From NCBI GenBank assembly GCA_900472605.1, contig UCJD01000010.1, forward strand, positions 22,775 through 80,410: a stretch of DNA of 57,636 bases, in the 5' to 3' direction. Below are positions 8,592-18,088 of the stretch, one piece after another. The translations under genes and the position numbers were made by a program. Source of the stretch: Hyphomicrobiales bacterium (GTDB lineage Bacteria; Pseudomonadota; Alphaproteobacteria; Rhizobiales; Rhizobiaceae). Positions within the stretch are counted from its first letter, which is position 1, and every line of letters begins with the position of its first letter. A model generated the notes under the pieces. The model ran no database searches. It saw nothing but the letters and a program-made list of their open reading frames with translations, and was not told where the DNA came from.

Positions 8592-10576
8592 TCATCGAAA
8601 TCGGCCACTACGCTCTCATCTTGGCGCTCGCCACGGCGATTATCGTGTCACTGGTGCCACTGATCGGCGCCAGGCGCATGGATCAGGCGATGATGGATGT
8701 CGGACCGATCGGCTCGGTGGTTCTCTTCGCGCTAGTCGCCTTCTCCTTCGGCGTCTTGACCTACGCGCATGTCGTCTCCGACTTCTCCGTCAAGAACGTC
8801 TGGGAAAACTCGCATTCGCTGATGCCGCTGATCTACAAATACTCCGGCGTATGGGGCAATCACGAGGGATCGATGATGCTCTGGCTGCTGATCCTGGCGC
8901 TGTTCAGCGCGCTCGTCGCCGTCTTCGGTCGCAACCTTCCCGACACGCTGAAGGCCAATGTGCTTTCGGTGCAGGCCTGGATCTCGGTCGCCTTCATCCT
9001 GTTCATCCTGCTCACATCCAATCCCTTCGCGCGTCTCGATCCGGCACCGGCCGAAGGCAAGGACCTGAACCCGATCCTGCAGGATATCGGCCTCGCCATT
9101 CATCCGCCGCTGCTCTACCTCGGCTATGTCGGTTTCTCGGTCTGCTTCTCCTTTGCCGTCGCTGCGCTGATAGAAGGCCGCATCGACGCCGCCTGGGCGC
9201 GCTGGGTTCGCCCCTGGACGCTCGCCGCCTGGACCTTCCTGACGCTCGGCATCGCCATGGGCTCCTACTGGGCCTATTACGAGCTCGGCTGGGGCGGCTG
9301 GTGGTTCTGGGATCCGGTCGAGAACGCCTCCTTCATGCCGTGGCTCGCCGGCACGGCGCTGCTGCATTCAGCACTCGTCATGGAAAAGCGCGAGGCGCTG
9401 AAAATCTGGACGGTGCTGCTCGCCATCCTCACCTTCTCGCTTTCGCTGATGGGCACCTTCCTGGTGCGCTCGGGCGTGCTGACCTCGGTTCATGCCTTCG
9501 CCAGCGATCCCTCGCGCGGCGTCTTCATCCTCTGCATCCTGCTGCTGTTCATCGGCGGCGCGCTGTCGCTTTTCGCCTTCCGCGCGCCGAGGCTGACGGC
9601 TGGCGGCCTGTTCGCGCCGATCTCCCGCGAGGGGGCGCTGGTCGTCAACAATCTGATCCTGACGGTCGCCTGCGGAACCGTGCTGACGGGCACACTCTAC
9701 CCGCTGGTTCTGGAAACACTGACCAACGACAAGATCTCTGTCGGCCCGCCCTTCTTCAACATGACCTTCGGCCTCCTGATGGCGCCGCTTCTGGTTATCG
9801 TGCCCTTCGGCCCGCTGCTCGCCTGGAAGCGCGGCGACCTGCTGGGCGCCTTGCAGCGGCTCTATGCGGTCGCGGCACTCGCCTTCGTCGCTGCCGTCCT
9901 GTTCTTCTACTTCCAGCATGGCGGTCCGGTCATGTCGGTTCTCGGTCTCGCCGCCGGCCTTTTCCTGGTCTTCGGCGCCATCGCTGATCTGTGGTATCGC
10001 GCCGGCGTCGGCAAGCAGCCTGTTGGCATTGCCTGGCGCCGCCTCAAGGGCCTGCCGCGCTCCGCCTTCGGCACGGCGCTCGCCCATGCGGGCCTCGGCA
10101 TTTCGGTGCTCGGCATCGTCGCCGTATCAACCTTCCAGACCGAGCACGTGCTGCAGATGAAGCAGGGCGAGGTGACCGATGCCGGCGGCTACACGCTGCG
10201 CTTCGACGGCATGAAGAAGGCGACCGGACCGAACTACACCGAGGACCGCGGTCATTTCACCATCGCCAGGGGTGGTGTCGACGTGGCCGACGTCTGGTCG
10301 GCCAAGCGCATCTACACCGCGGGCCAGATGCCGACGACGGAAGCCGGCATTCTCACCTTCGGCGCAAGTCAGCTCTACGTCTCGCTCGGCGATCCGACAG
10401 ATGACGGCGGCATCGTCGTGCGCATCTGGTGGAAGCCCTATATTCTCTGCATCTGGGGCGGCGCGCTCGTCATGGCCCTTGGCGGCTTCGTCTCGCTCAG
10501 CGACCGGCGCCTGCGCGTCGGCGCGCCGCGCCGCAAGGCAAAGGTGCTGCAGCCTGTCATGGAGCCGGCCGAATGA
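8588..10576 (+). CDS. ccmF: cytochrome c heme lyase subunit CcmF (CycK)
   Basis: A 662-residue polytopic membrane protein. It has the tryptophan-rich WWD signature ([17 protein letters not shown], about residues 236-252), many hydrophobic helices, a large periplasmic loop before the last helix, and conserved histidines flanking the WWD region that bind heme. It works with CcmH and CcmI to attach heme to apocytochrome c. It starts in the end of ccmE and its stop overlaps ccmH. Confidence 0.95.
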   Translation: MIIEIGHYALILALATAIIVSLVPLIGARRMDQAMMDVGPIGSVVLFALVAFSFGVLTYAHVVSDFSVKNVWENSHSLMPLIYKYSGVWGNHEGSMMLWLLILALFSALVAVFGRNLPDTLKANVLSVQAWISVAFILFILLTSNPFARLDPAPAEGKDLNPILQDIGLAIHPPLLYLGYVGFSVCFSFAVAALIEGRIDAAWARWVRPWTLAAWTFLTLGIAMGSYWAYYELGWGGWWFWDPVENASFMPWLAGTALLHSALVMEKREALKIWTVLLAILTFSLSLMGTFLVRSGVLTSVHAFASDPSRGVFILCILLLFIGGALSLFAFRAPRLTAGGLFAPISREGALVVNNLILTVACGTVLTGTLYPLVLETLTNDKISVGPPFFNMTFGLLMAPLLVIVPFGPLLAWKRGDLLGALQRLYAVAALAFVAAVLFFYFQHGGPVMSVLGLAAGLFLVFGAIADLWYRAGVGKQPVGIAWRRLKGLPRSAFGTALAHAGLGISVLGIVAVSTFQTEHVLQMKQGEVTDAGGYTLRFDGMKKATGPNYTEDRGHFTIARGGVDVADVWSAKRIYTAGQMPTTEAGILTFGASQLYVSLGDPTDDGGIVVRIWWKPYILCIWGGALVMALGGFVSLSDRRLRVGAPRRKAKVLQPVMEPAE

Positions 10577-11028
10577 TGCGTCGCCTCCTTCTGGTTCTCT
10601 TCCTGATCGCATCCGCCGCGCCGGCCTTCGCCGTCAATCCCGACGAGATGCTGAAAGATCCTGCTCTCGAAAGCCGGGCGCGCGCGATCTCGGCGGAATT
10701 GCGCTGCATGGTCTGCCAGAACCAGTCGATCGACGATTCCAATGCCGAACTGGCCAAGGATCTGCGTCTGCTGGTCAGAAAGCGCATTACCGATGGCGAT
10801 AGCGACCAGCAGGTCATGAGCTATATCGTCTCCCGCTACGGTGAGTTCGTGCTGCTGAAGCCGCGCTTCGAGACAAAGACGCTGCTGCTCTGGGGCGCTC
10901 CGATCCTGCTGGCGATACTGGGCGGCCTGTCGCTCGTCGTCTTCGCCCGCCGCTATGCCGGCCAGCCGACAGGGTCGGCGCTGACGAGCGACGAGCAGGC
11001 GCGCTTGAACGAGCTGCTGAAAAAGTAA
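10573..11028 (+). CDS. ccmH: cytochrome c maturation thioreductase CcmH (CycL)
   Basis: A 151-residue periplasmic thiol reductant of the apocytochrome c CXXCH site. A signal peptide ([10 protein letters not shown]...) with likely cleavage after AFA is followed by the redox motif [11 protein letters not shown], and a membrane helix sits near the C-terminus (about 101-122). Two ATG codons are adjacent; the first gives the ATGA overlap used throughout this operon. An open frame extends upstream into ccmF but lacks a signal peptide and is not used. It is the last gene of the operon. Confidence 0.93.
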   Translation: MMRRLLLVLFLIASAAPAFAVNPDEMLKDPALESRARAISAELRCMVCQNQSIDDSNAELAKDLRLLVRKRITDGDSDQQVMSYIVSRYGEFVLLKPRFETKTLLLWGAPILLAILGGLSLVVFARRYAGQPTGSALTSDEQARLNELLKK

Positions 11029-11177
11029 ATCCGCGATCCCTGGCTGACAAATTCGGACATTACGAATTTTTCATGCCTCGGACAGTTCGCAGTAAGGTGT
11101 GCCGTCCTATATCTTCATTCATCGACCGATCCGGTAACCGCCGGTCCCGTGGATTTAAATATAAGAAGGTGCGTCTT

Positions 11178-12740
11178 ATGCTGAAGACTATCAAAGCTCC
11201 GTCACTGTCGACCGTGCTCAAGGCCTCGACCGTTGCCGGCCTTGCCGCCGCTGTCCTGGCGACCGGTATCCCCCTCGAAATCACGCGTTCCTACGCCGAA
11301 GCGGTCAAGGTCGAGGCACCATCCGTTCCGAGCTTCGCCAATGTCGTGGACGCCGTTTCTCCCGCCGTGGTCTCGGTTCGCGTCGAAAGCCGCGTCAAGC
11401 CTGTTTCCGATGAGGATGGCAACGGCTTCTCCTTCGATTTCAACGGCCGTGGCTTCGATGATCTCCCCGATGCCCTGAAGCCCTTCTTCCGCCAGTTCGG
11501 CGAACAGCAGGGTCGCCGTGGCCCTCCCGGCGCGCATCCTCCCGGCCCGGGCCCGCATGAGGGTCGCCTGCGTCCGGTCGCCCAGGGCTCCGGCTTCTTC
11601 ATCTCCGAAGACGGCTACATCGTCACCAACAATCACGTCGTTTCCGATGGCGCGGCCTTCGTTGCTGTCATGAAGGACGGCACCGAACTGGATGCCAAGC
11701 TGATCGGCAAGGACCCGCGCACCGACCTCGCCGTGCTTAAGGTCGACGGCAAGGGCAAGAAGTTCACCTACGTGAACTGGGCCGACGACAACAACGTCCG
11801 CGTCGGCGACTGGGTCGTGGCCGTCGGTAACCCGTTCGGCCTCGGCGGCACGGTGACGGCAGGTATCGTTTCGGCCCGTGGCCGCGATATCGGCTCCGGC
11901 CCCTATGATGACTATCTCCAGGTTGACGCTGCGGTGAACCGCGGCAACTCGGGTGGCCCGACCTTCAACCTGAGTGGCCAGGTGGTCGGCATCAACACCG
12001 CTATCTTCTCGCCGTCGGGCGGCAGCGTCGGCATCGCATTTGCGATCCCCGCGTCGACCGCCAAGGATGTCGTCGCCGACCTGATGAAGGACGGCCAGGT
12101 TTCGCGCGGCTATCTCGGCGTGCAGATCCAGCCGGTCACCAAGGATATCGCCGACTCCCTCGGTCTGTCGGAGGCCAGCGGCGCGCTCGTCGTCAACGCC
12201 CAGGCCGGAACGCCTGGTGAAAAGGCTGGCCTCAAGGCTGGTGACGTTGTCACCGCCGTCAACGGCGAGACCGTCAAGGACGCCCGTGATCTGAGCCGCC
12301 GCATCGGCGCGATGACCCCGGGCAAGAAGGTCGAACTCTCTGTCTGGCGCTCGGGCAAGGCTCAGCCGGTAACGGTAGAGCTCGGTACCCTGCCGGCCGA
12401 ACAGCAGCAGGCTGCCACCGATGACGGTGATCAGGCACCGGAAGCACAGACCCCGGCATCCGAGAAGGCGCTCGCCGATCTCGGCCTGACAGTCGGCCCG
12501 GCCGATGACGGCAAGGGCCTGCAGATCACCGGCATCGACCCGAACTCCGATGCGGCCGACAAGGGCATCAAGGAAGGTGAGAAGATCACCTCGGTCAACA
12601 ACCAGGAAGTCTCCACTGCCGACGACGTGGTCAAGGTGCTGAACCAGGCGAAGAAGGATGGCCGCACCCGCGCGCTGTTCCAGATCCAGTCCAAGGATGG
12701 CAGCCGCTTCGTGGCCCTTCCGGTCGAAAACCAGGGCTGA
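11178..12740 (+). CDS. degP: periplasmic serine protease DegP/HtrA
   Basis: A 520-residue DegP-type protease/chaperone for misfolded envelope proteins. The catalytic triad is visible as His153 (TNNHVV), Asp183 (RTDLAV) and Ser258 (NRGNSGGP). A signal peptide ends near RSYA at residue 40. Two PDZ domains follow (about 300-390 and 430-515). A glycine- and proline-rich loop sits at 112-126. I chose the ATG after GAAGGTG; an in-frame ATG 35 codons upstream would add a basic stretch before the signal peptide. The placement behind the ccm operon is typical of rhizobia. A strong terminator follows. Confidence 0.93.
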   Translation: MLKTIKAPSLSTVLKASTVAGLAAAVLATGIPLEITRSYAEAVKVEAPSVPSFANVVDAVSPAVVSVRVESRVKPVSDEDGNGFSFDFNGRGFDDLPDALKPFFRQFGEQQGRRGPPGAHPPGPGPHEGRLRPVAQGSGFFISEDGYIVTNNHVVSDGAAFVAVMKDGTELDAKLIGKDPRTDLAVLKVDGKGKKFTYVNWADDNNVRVGDWVVAVGNPFGLGGTVTAGIVSARGRDIGSGPYDDYLQVDAAVNRGNSGGPTFNLSGQVVGINTAIFSPSGGSVGIAFAIPASTAKDVVADLMKDGQVSRGYLGVQIQPVTKDIADSLGLSEASGALVVNAQAGTPGEKAGLKAGDVVTAVNGETVKDARDLSRRIGAMTPGKKVELSVWRSGKAQPVTVELGTLPAEQQQAATDDGDQAPEAQTPASEKALADLGLTVGPADDGKGLQITGIDPNSDAADKGIKEGEKITSVNNQEVSTADDVVKVLNQAKKDGRTRALFQIQSKDGSRFVALPVENQG

Positions 12741-12757
12741 TCATCGGATCTAAGTCG

Positions 12758-12783
12758 AAGGGCCGCGCCATCGCGCGGCTCTT
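12758..12783 (+). terminator. degP terminator
   Basis: AAGGGCCGCGC and GCGCGGCTCTT form an 11-bp stem (one G-U pair) around a CATC loop, 18 bases after the degP stop, followed by a short pyrimidine run. It separates degP from the two-component genes. Confidence 0.75.
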
Positions 12784-12810
12784 CCTGTCAAACCATCGCA
12801 GGTGACGACA

Positions 12811-13557
12811 ATGACCTTCCAGCAAGACGATCACGCTTTGAGCCTTGCCGAAACACAACCGGCGGGTAATGTCGGCCGCATGAAGATTCTTATCATCGAA
12901 GACGATCTGGAAGCGGCAGCCTATCTCACGAAAGCCTTTCGTGAGGCGGGTATTGTCGCCGACCATGCAAGCGACGGCGAAAGCGGCCTCTTCATGGGGA
13001 CCGAAAACACCTACGACGTGCTTGTCATCGACCGCATGCTGCCGCGCCGCGATGGCCTTTCCGTCATCGCCGAATTGCGCCGCAAGGGCATCCACACCCC
13101 CGTTCTCATTCTCTCCGCTCTCGGCCAGGTCGATGACCGCGTGACCGGCCTGCGCGCCGGTGGAGACGATTATCTCCCCAAGCCCTACGCTTTCAGCGAG
13201 CTTCTGGCGCGCGTCGAGGTTCTCGGCCGCCGCAAGGGCACGCCCGATCAGGACGTCGTCTATCGCGTCGGTGATTTGGAGCTCGACCGTCTGGCCCATG
13301 AAGTGCGCCGTGGCGGCAAGGAAATCCCGCTGCAGCCGCGCGAATTCCGCCTCCTCGAATATCTGATGAAGAATGCCGGCCAGGTCGTTACCCGCACCAT
13401 GCTCTTGGAAAACGTCTGGGATTATCATTTCGATCCGCAGACCAACGTCATCGACGTGCATGTGTCGCGGCTGCGCTCCAAGATCGAGAAGGATTTCAGC
13501 CTGCCGCTGCTGAAGACCATTCGCGGCGCCGGCTACATGATCAAGGATGACGGATGA
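12811..13557 (+). CDS. OmpR-family response regulator
   Basis: A 248-residue regulator if the ATG behind the ribosome binding site AGGTGA is used; the canonical receiver begins 23 residues later, at an internal ATG with no good binding site. The receiver has the acidic pair EDD, phosphoacceptor Asp74 in VIDRMLPRRDG, and lysine in LPKPYA; the winged helix ends in IRGAGYMIKD. It overlaps the kinase gene by four bases. The signal and targets are unknown; position behind degP suggests envelope stress, which is inference. Confidence 0.85.
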   Translation: MTFQQDDHALSLAETQPAGNVGRMKILIIEDDLEAAAYLTKAFREAGIVADHASDGESGLFMGTENTYDVLVIDRMLPRRDGLSVIAELRRKGIHTPVLILSALGQVDDRVTGLRAGGDDYLPKPYAFSELLARVEVLGRRKGTPDQDVVYRVGDLELDRLAHEVRRGGKEIPLQPREFRLLEYLMKNAGQVVTRTMLLENVWDYHFDPQTNVIDVHVSRLRSKIEKDFSLPLLKTIRGAGYMIKDDG

Positions 13558-14957
13558 ACCGCTTTTGGGTTCTCTACAAGTCCACGGCAGTCCGCCTTTC
13601 GGCCCTCTACATCCTGCTTTTCGCTATTTGCGCCGCGACACTCGTCTTCTACGTGACGGCGATGTCGGAACGTCTGTTGACCAGCCAGATCCGCGAGGCC
13701 GTGCAGCAGGAGGTGGATCAGGTTCAGCGCGCTTATGACAATGGCGGCATGAACCTCTTGCTCAGGACCATGGAGCGCCGCGCCCGCCAGCCGGGCGCCA
13801 ATCTCTACATCATTGCCGGTCCGGCGGGCGATATCCTCGCCGGCAACGTCGCTTCCGTCCAGCCGGGCGTGCTCGACGAGCAGGGCTGGACCAGCCTGCC
13901 GTTCCGCTATCAACGCTATTCGGAAGGACGCCAGAGCAAGCCGCACATGGCGGTCGCCAACATCAACGTGCTCGACAATGGCCTGCGCATCCTGATCGGT
14001 CGCGACCTCGGCGAGCCGGAAGCGTTCCGCGTGCTGGTCCGCCAGGCGCTGATGGTCGCGCTGGCGATCATGGGCCTTGGTGCGGTCATCATCTGGTTCG
14101 GCATCGGCCGCAACGCGCTGAAGCGCATCGACCGCATGTCGGCGGCCAGCAAGAAGATCATGGCCGGCGATCTCTCGCAGCGCTTGCCGGTTGGCGGCTC
14201 CGGCGACGAATTCGACCGCCTCTCCGTGTCGCTGAACACAATGCTCGGCCGTATCGAGAAGCTGAACGAGGGGCTGCGCCAGGTCTCCGACAACATCGCC
14301 CATGATCTGAAGACGCCGCTGACACGCCTGCGCAACAAGGCCGCCGATGCGATCGATACGCCGGATGCCGATACTCGCCGCGTGGCGCTGGAAGGCATCA
14401 TTTCTGAATCGGACCAGCTGATCCGTACTTTCAACGCACTGCTCATGATCTCCCGCGTCGAGGCCGGCTCGGTGGCCGCCGAGATGTCGACGATCGATCT
14501 CTCGGCCATCGTTGCCGACAGCGCCGAACTCTACGAGCCGGTGGCCGACGAGGCGGGCCTTGCCATGACCACTGATATCGAGCCCGGGATCGAGGTGCAG
14601 GGCAACCGCGAACTGATCGGTCAGGCGATCTTCAACCTGATCGACAATGCCGTGAAATATTCCGCAGGCGCCGAGGCCGGTGGCGAAGTCTCGCTGCGGC
14701 TGAAGCGCCGTGCTGATGCGATCTGCTTGCAGGTCGCCGATCATGGCCCCGGCATCCCCGCCGACAAGCGCGAGGATGTGCTCAAGCGCTTCGTGCGGTT
14801 GGACGAGAGCCGCTCGAAGCCCGGCACCGGCCTGGGCCTTTCGCTGGTCGAGGCGGTGATGGAATTGCACAGCGGCAAGCTGGAGCTGTCCGATACCGAT
14901 CCGGATGCGACGACCAATCGCGGTCTCGCCGTCACGCTCGTTTTTCCCCTGAAGTAG
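13554..14957 (+). CDS. HAMP-containing sensor histidine kinase
   Basis: A 467-residue membrane kinase paired with the regulator it overlaps. Transmembrane helices lie at about 13-36 and 164-184, with a periplasmic domain of about 125 residues between them. A HAMP linker (about 185-238) leads to the phosphoacceptor His250 in NIAHDLKTPL, the N-box NLIDNAVKYS, ADHGPGIP and GTGLGLSLV. The organisation is that of the EnvZ class. No ligand is evident from the sequence. Confidence 0.88.
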   Translation: MNRFWVLYKSTAVRLSALYILLFAICAATLVFYVTAMSERLLTSQIREAVQQEVDQVQRAYDNGGMNLLLRTMERRARQPGANLYIIAGPAGDILAGNVASVQPGVLDEQGWTSLPFRYQRYSEGRQSKPHMAVANINVLDNGLRILIGRDLGEPEAFRVLVRQALMVALAIMGLGAVIIWFGIGRNALKRIDRMSAASKKIMAGDLSQRLPVGGSGDEFDRLSVSLNTMLGRIEKLNEGLRQVSDNIAHDLKTPLTRLRNKAADAIDTPDADTRRVALEGIISESDQLIRTFNALLMISRVEAGSVAAEMSTIDLSAIVADSAELYEPVADEAGLAMTTDIEPGIEVQGNRELIGQAIFNLIDNAVKYSAGAEAGGEVSLRLKRRADAICLQVADHGPGIPADKREDVLKRFVRLDESRSKPGTGLGLSLVEAVMELHSGKLELSDTDPDATTNRGLAVTLVFPLK

Positions 14958-15081
14958 GCGTTCGCTCGCTACCCTGATTTGCTTGTTGGTCATTTGCGTC
15001 ACAGACCCTAATTTAGCTGGAGGTAGCGTGAGCGGCTTTGATTCTGCTTCGACTTTTGCTGCCTGATGCCAGGGAGGGCGC

Positions 15082-18036
15082 ATGCTGACGAATTCGACGC
15101 ACAGCCTGAGCGAGGTGGCCGATGGCTTGCTGAAGCCGTTGAGCAAGACTGAATTGAAGCTCGTGCTTGATGATCTGCAGAAGATCGGCGCCGACGAACC
15201 AGTCGTGGCCGATATGCTGAAGACCGAGGACGCGCTTCGCGATTTCATCTCCGCCGCGCTGACGCTCTCGCCCTATCTGCGCGACATCGCCAACATCGAT
15301 CCCGGCATCCTCACCATTGCGATCAGCGATCCGCTCGAGCCGCACCTGGAGGCGCTGATCTCGGAAGCGCGTGACACCTGGATGCCGCGCGATGGTGCCT
15401 CGCCGAGCGAGAGCGAGGTCATGGGGCGGCTGCGGACGGTCAAGCGCCGTGTGGCCTTTCTGCTGGCGCTCGCCGATCTCGCCCGCGTCTTCGATGGCCG
15501 CACCACCACGGCGTGGTTGAGCCGGCTTGCCGAGGCTTCGGTTTCGGCCGCGATCGACCATCTGCTGCTCTCTTCACATGAAGCCCGAAAGCTGCAGCTG
15601 AAGAATGTGGCGAGGCCGAGCGAAGGATCGGGCCTCGTCGTGCTCGGCATGGGCAAGCTCGGCGCCCGTGAGCTCAACTATTCCTCCGACATCGATCTTG
15701 TGGTCTTCTTCGATGAGCAGGCGGGCATCCTGTCCGATCCCGACGATGCGATCGACATCTTCCCGCGCTTGATGCGGCGGCTGGTCCGTATCATGCAGGA
15801 GCGCACCGGCGACGGCTACGTCTTCCGCACCGACCTCCGGCTGCGTCCCGATCCCGGTGCGACGCCGCTTGCCGTCTCGATCGATGCCGCCATGGTCTAT
15901 TACGAGGGCAGGGGGCAGAACTGGGAGCGCGCCGCCTTCATCAAGGCACGCCCGGTTGCGGGCGATATCGCCGCCGGCGACCGTTTCCTGCGCGATTTGA
16001 CCCCTTTCGTCTTCCGCAAATATCTCGATTACGCGGCGATCTCCGACATCCACTCGATCAAGCGGCAAATCCATGCCCACAAGGGGCATGGGGCGATCGC
16101 GGTCAAGGGCCACAACGTCAAGCTCGGCCGTGGCGGCATCCGCGAGATCGAGTTCTTTGCGCAGACCCAGCAGCTGATCGCCGGTGGGCGCATGCCGGCG
16201 CTGCGCTCGCGCGCTACCGAGGAAACGCTTCACGAACTCACCAAGGCCAAGTGGATCGACGAGGAAACCTGCGAGGAGCTGACGGAAGCCTACTGGTTCC
16301 TGCGCGATGTCGAGCACCGCATCCAGATGGTGCGCGACGAGCAGGCCCACCTCCTGCCCGAGACCGAAGGCGAGTTGAAGCGCATCGCCTACATGATGGG
16401 TTTCAGCGACACGCCGAGCTTTTCCGAGAGCCTTGTCGAGGTGTTCAGGACTGTCGAGCGCCGCTACGCCCGGCTGTTCGAGCAGGAGACCAGGCTATCG
16501 ACGGAGACGGGCAATCTCGTCTTCACTGGCCAGAACGACGATCCCGACACGCTGGTCACCCTGCGCAAGCTTGGCTTCGAACGCCCTTCCGACATTTCGC
16601 GGGTCATTCGCACCTGGCATTACGGGCGCTACAAGGCGACGCAATCGGTCGAGGCCCGCGAACGGCTGACCGAACTGACGCCGGAACTGCTGCGCGTGTT
16701 CGGCGAAAGCAAGCGCGCCGACGAGGCGATCCTGAGGTTCGACAGCTTCATCTCGGGCCTTCCTGCCGGCATTCAGCTGTTTTCGCTGCTCGGCAGCAAT
16801 CCGGCGCTGCTCTCGCTGATCGTCTACATCATGTCGGCGGCGCCGAAGCTCGCCGAGGTCATTGCCGCCAGGCCGCATGTTTTCGACGGCATGCTCGATC
16901 CGGGCCTGATGGCCGAGCTTCCGACGCGGGACTATCTGGCGGGACGCCTCAAGGGATCGCTGCAGCAGGCGCGTTACTATGAGGAGGTGCTGGACAGGTT
17001 ACGCATCTTCGCCGCCGAGCAGCGTTTCCTTATCGGCATCCGCCTGCTGACGGGCTCGATCAATGGCGCGATGGCCGGCCGCGCTTTCACGCATTTGGCC
17101 GATCTGATCGTCGAGGCGGCGCTGAATGCGGTGCTAGGGGAGATCGAGGCGGCGCACGGCAAGTTCCCCAGTGGTCGCGTCGCCGTCGCCGGAATGGGCA
17201 AGCTGGGCAGCTTCGAGCTTACGGCAGGCTCCGACATCGATCTCATCCTGCTTTACGACTATGACGATGCCGCAGAAGAATCCGACGGCGCCAAGCCGCT
17301 GGACGCCGTTCGCTATTTCACTCGCATCACCCAGCGGCTGATTGCAGCTCTGTCGGCGCCGACGGCGGAGGGCGTGCTCTACGAGGTCGACATGCGCCTC
17401 CGCCCTTCGGGCAACAAGGGCCCTGTCGCGACCCGTGTCAGCTCGTTTGCGAAATATCAGCGCGAGGAAGCCTGGACCTGGGAGCATATGGCGCTCAGCC
17501 GCGCACGGCTGATCTGCGGCGACGCCAGCCTGATTGAGGGCGTCGAGCGGGTGATCGAGGAGGTGCTATCGACGCGGCGGGATGTGCGCAAGGTAGCGTC
17601 CGATGTGGCAGAGATGCGCGCGCTGATCGAACAGGAAAAGCCGCCCGGCAATATGTGGGACCTGAAGCTCGTCCTCGGCGGCGTCGTCGATATCGAGTTC
17701 ATCGCGCAATATCTGGCGCTGATCGCCCCGGCCAAGGGTGTCGCCGTCAACGTCAATGGCGTCAGCACCGGCGATGCGCTGAAGCAGCTGGGAGCGCCGC
17801 TGATGGCGGCTGCCGATGTCGACAGCTGCATCGAGGCGTTCGGGCTCTACACCGAGCTCTCGCAACTGATCCGGCTGTGCATAGATGGGCCCTTCGACCC
17901 CAAGGATGCGCCGGCGGGCTTGATCGACCTCGTCTGCCGGGCTGGCGATTGTCCTGACATCAAGACACTCGAGGGAGAGATGAAGCAGCTCTCTAAAACG
18001 GTACGGAAGGTCTTCCAGGCGGTAGTGAAGGCGTAG
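15082..18036 (+). CDS. glnE: bifunctional glutamine synthetase adenylyltransferase/deadenylase
   Basis: A 984-residue enzyme that adds AMP to, and removes it from, glutamine synthetase under control of PII. The two nucleotidyltransferase domains are visible: the N-terminal deadenylylating one around 185-212 (GMGKLGARELNYSSDIDLVV, with Asp203 and Asp205) and the C-terminal adenylylating one around 700-725 (GMGKLGSFELTAGSDIDL). Length is normal. AGGGAGGG before the ATG fixes the start. It ends 52 bases from the convergent kinase gene. Confidence 0.96.
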   Translation: MLTNSTHSLSEVADGLLKPLSKTELKLVLDDLQKIGADEPVVADMLKTEDALRDFISAALTLSPYLRDIANIDPGILTIAISDPLEPHLEALISEARDTWMPRDGASPSESEVMGRLRTVKRRVAFLLALADLARVFDGRTTTAWLSRLAEASVSAAIDHLLLSSHEARKLQLKNVARPSEGSGLVVLGMGKLGARELNYSSDIDLVVFFDEQAGILSDPDDAIDIFPRLMRRLVRIMQERTGDGYVFRTDLRLRPDPGATPLAVSIDAAMVYYEGRGQNWERAAFIKARPVAGDIAAGDRFLRDLTPFVFRKYLDYAAISDIHSIKRQIHAHKGHGAIAVKGHNVKLGRGGIREIEFFAQTQQLIAGGRMPALRSRATEETLHELTKAKWIDEETCEELTEAYWFLRDVEHRIQMVRDEQAHLLPETEGELKRIAYMMGFSDTPSFSESLVEVFRTVERRYARLFEQETRLSTETGNLVFTGQNDDPDTLVTLRKLGFERPSDISRVIRTWHYGRYKATQSVEARERLTELTPELLRVFGESKRADEAILRFDSFISGLPAGIQLFSLLGSNPALLSLIVYIMSAAPKLAEVIAARPHVFDGMLDPGLMAELPTRDYLAGRLKGSLQQARYYEEVLDRLRIFAAEQRFLIGIRLLTGSINGAMAGRAFTHLADLIVEAALNAVLGEIEAAHGKFPSGRVAVAGMGKLGSFELTAGSDIDLILLYDYDDAAEESDGAKPLDAVRYFTRITQRLIAALSAPTAEGVLYEVDMRLRPSGNKGPVATRVSSFAKYQREEAWTWEHMALSRARLICGDASLIEGVERVIEEVLSTRRDVRKVASDVAEMRALIEQEKPPGNMWDLKLVLGGVVDIEFIAQYLALIAPAKGVAVNVNGVSTGDALKQLGAPLMAAADVDSCIEAFGLYTELSQLIRLCIDGPFDPKDAPAGLIDLVCRAGDCPDIKTLEGEMKQLSKTVRKVFQAVVKA

Positions 18037-18088
18037 CGCATGTCGCGCAAAAGTGTGTAGCGGTTTTGCGGCGCCGACATGCGAAGCC

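Noticed and set aside
13533..15248. 571-codon minus-strand frame opposite the sensor kinase
   Set aside because: Mirror frame of a GC-rich coding region; no family motifs, no ribosome binding site, and the plus strand encodes a complete kinase.
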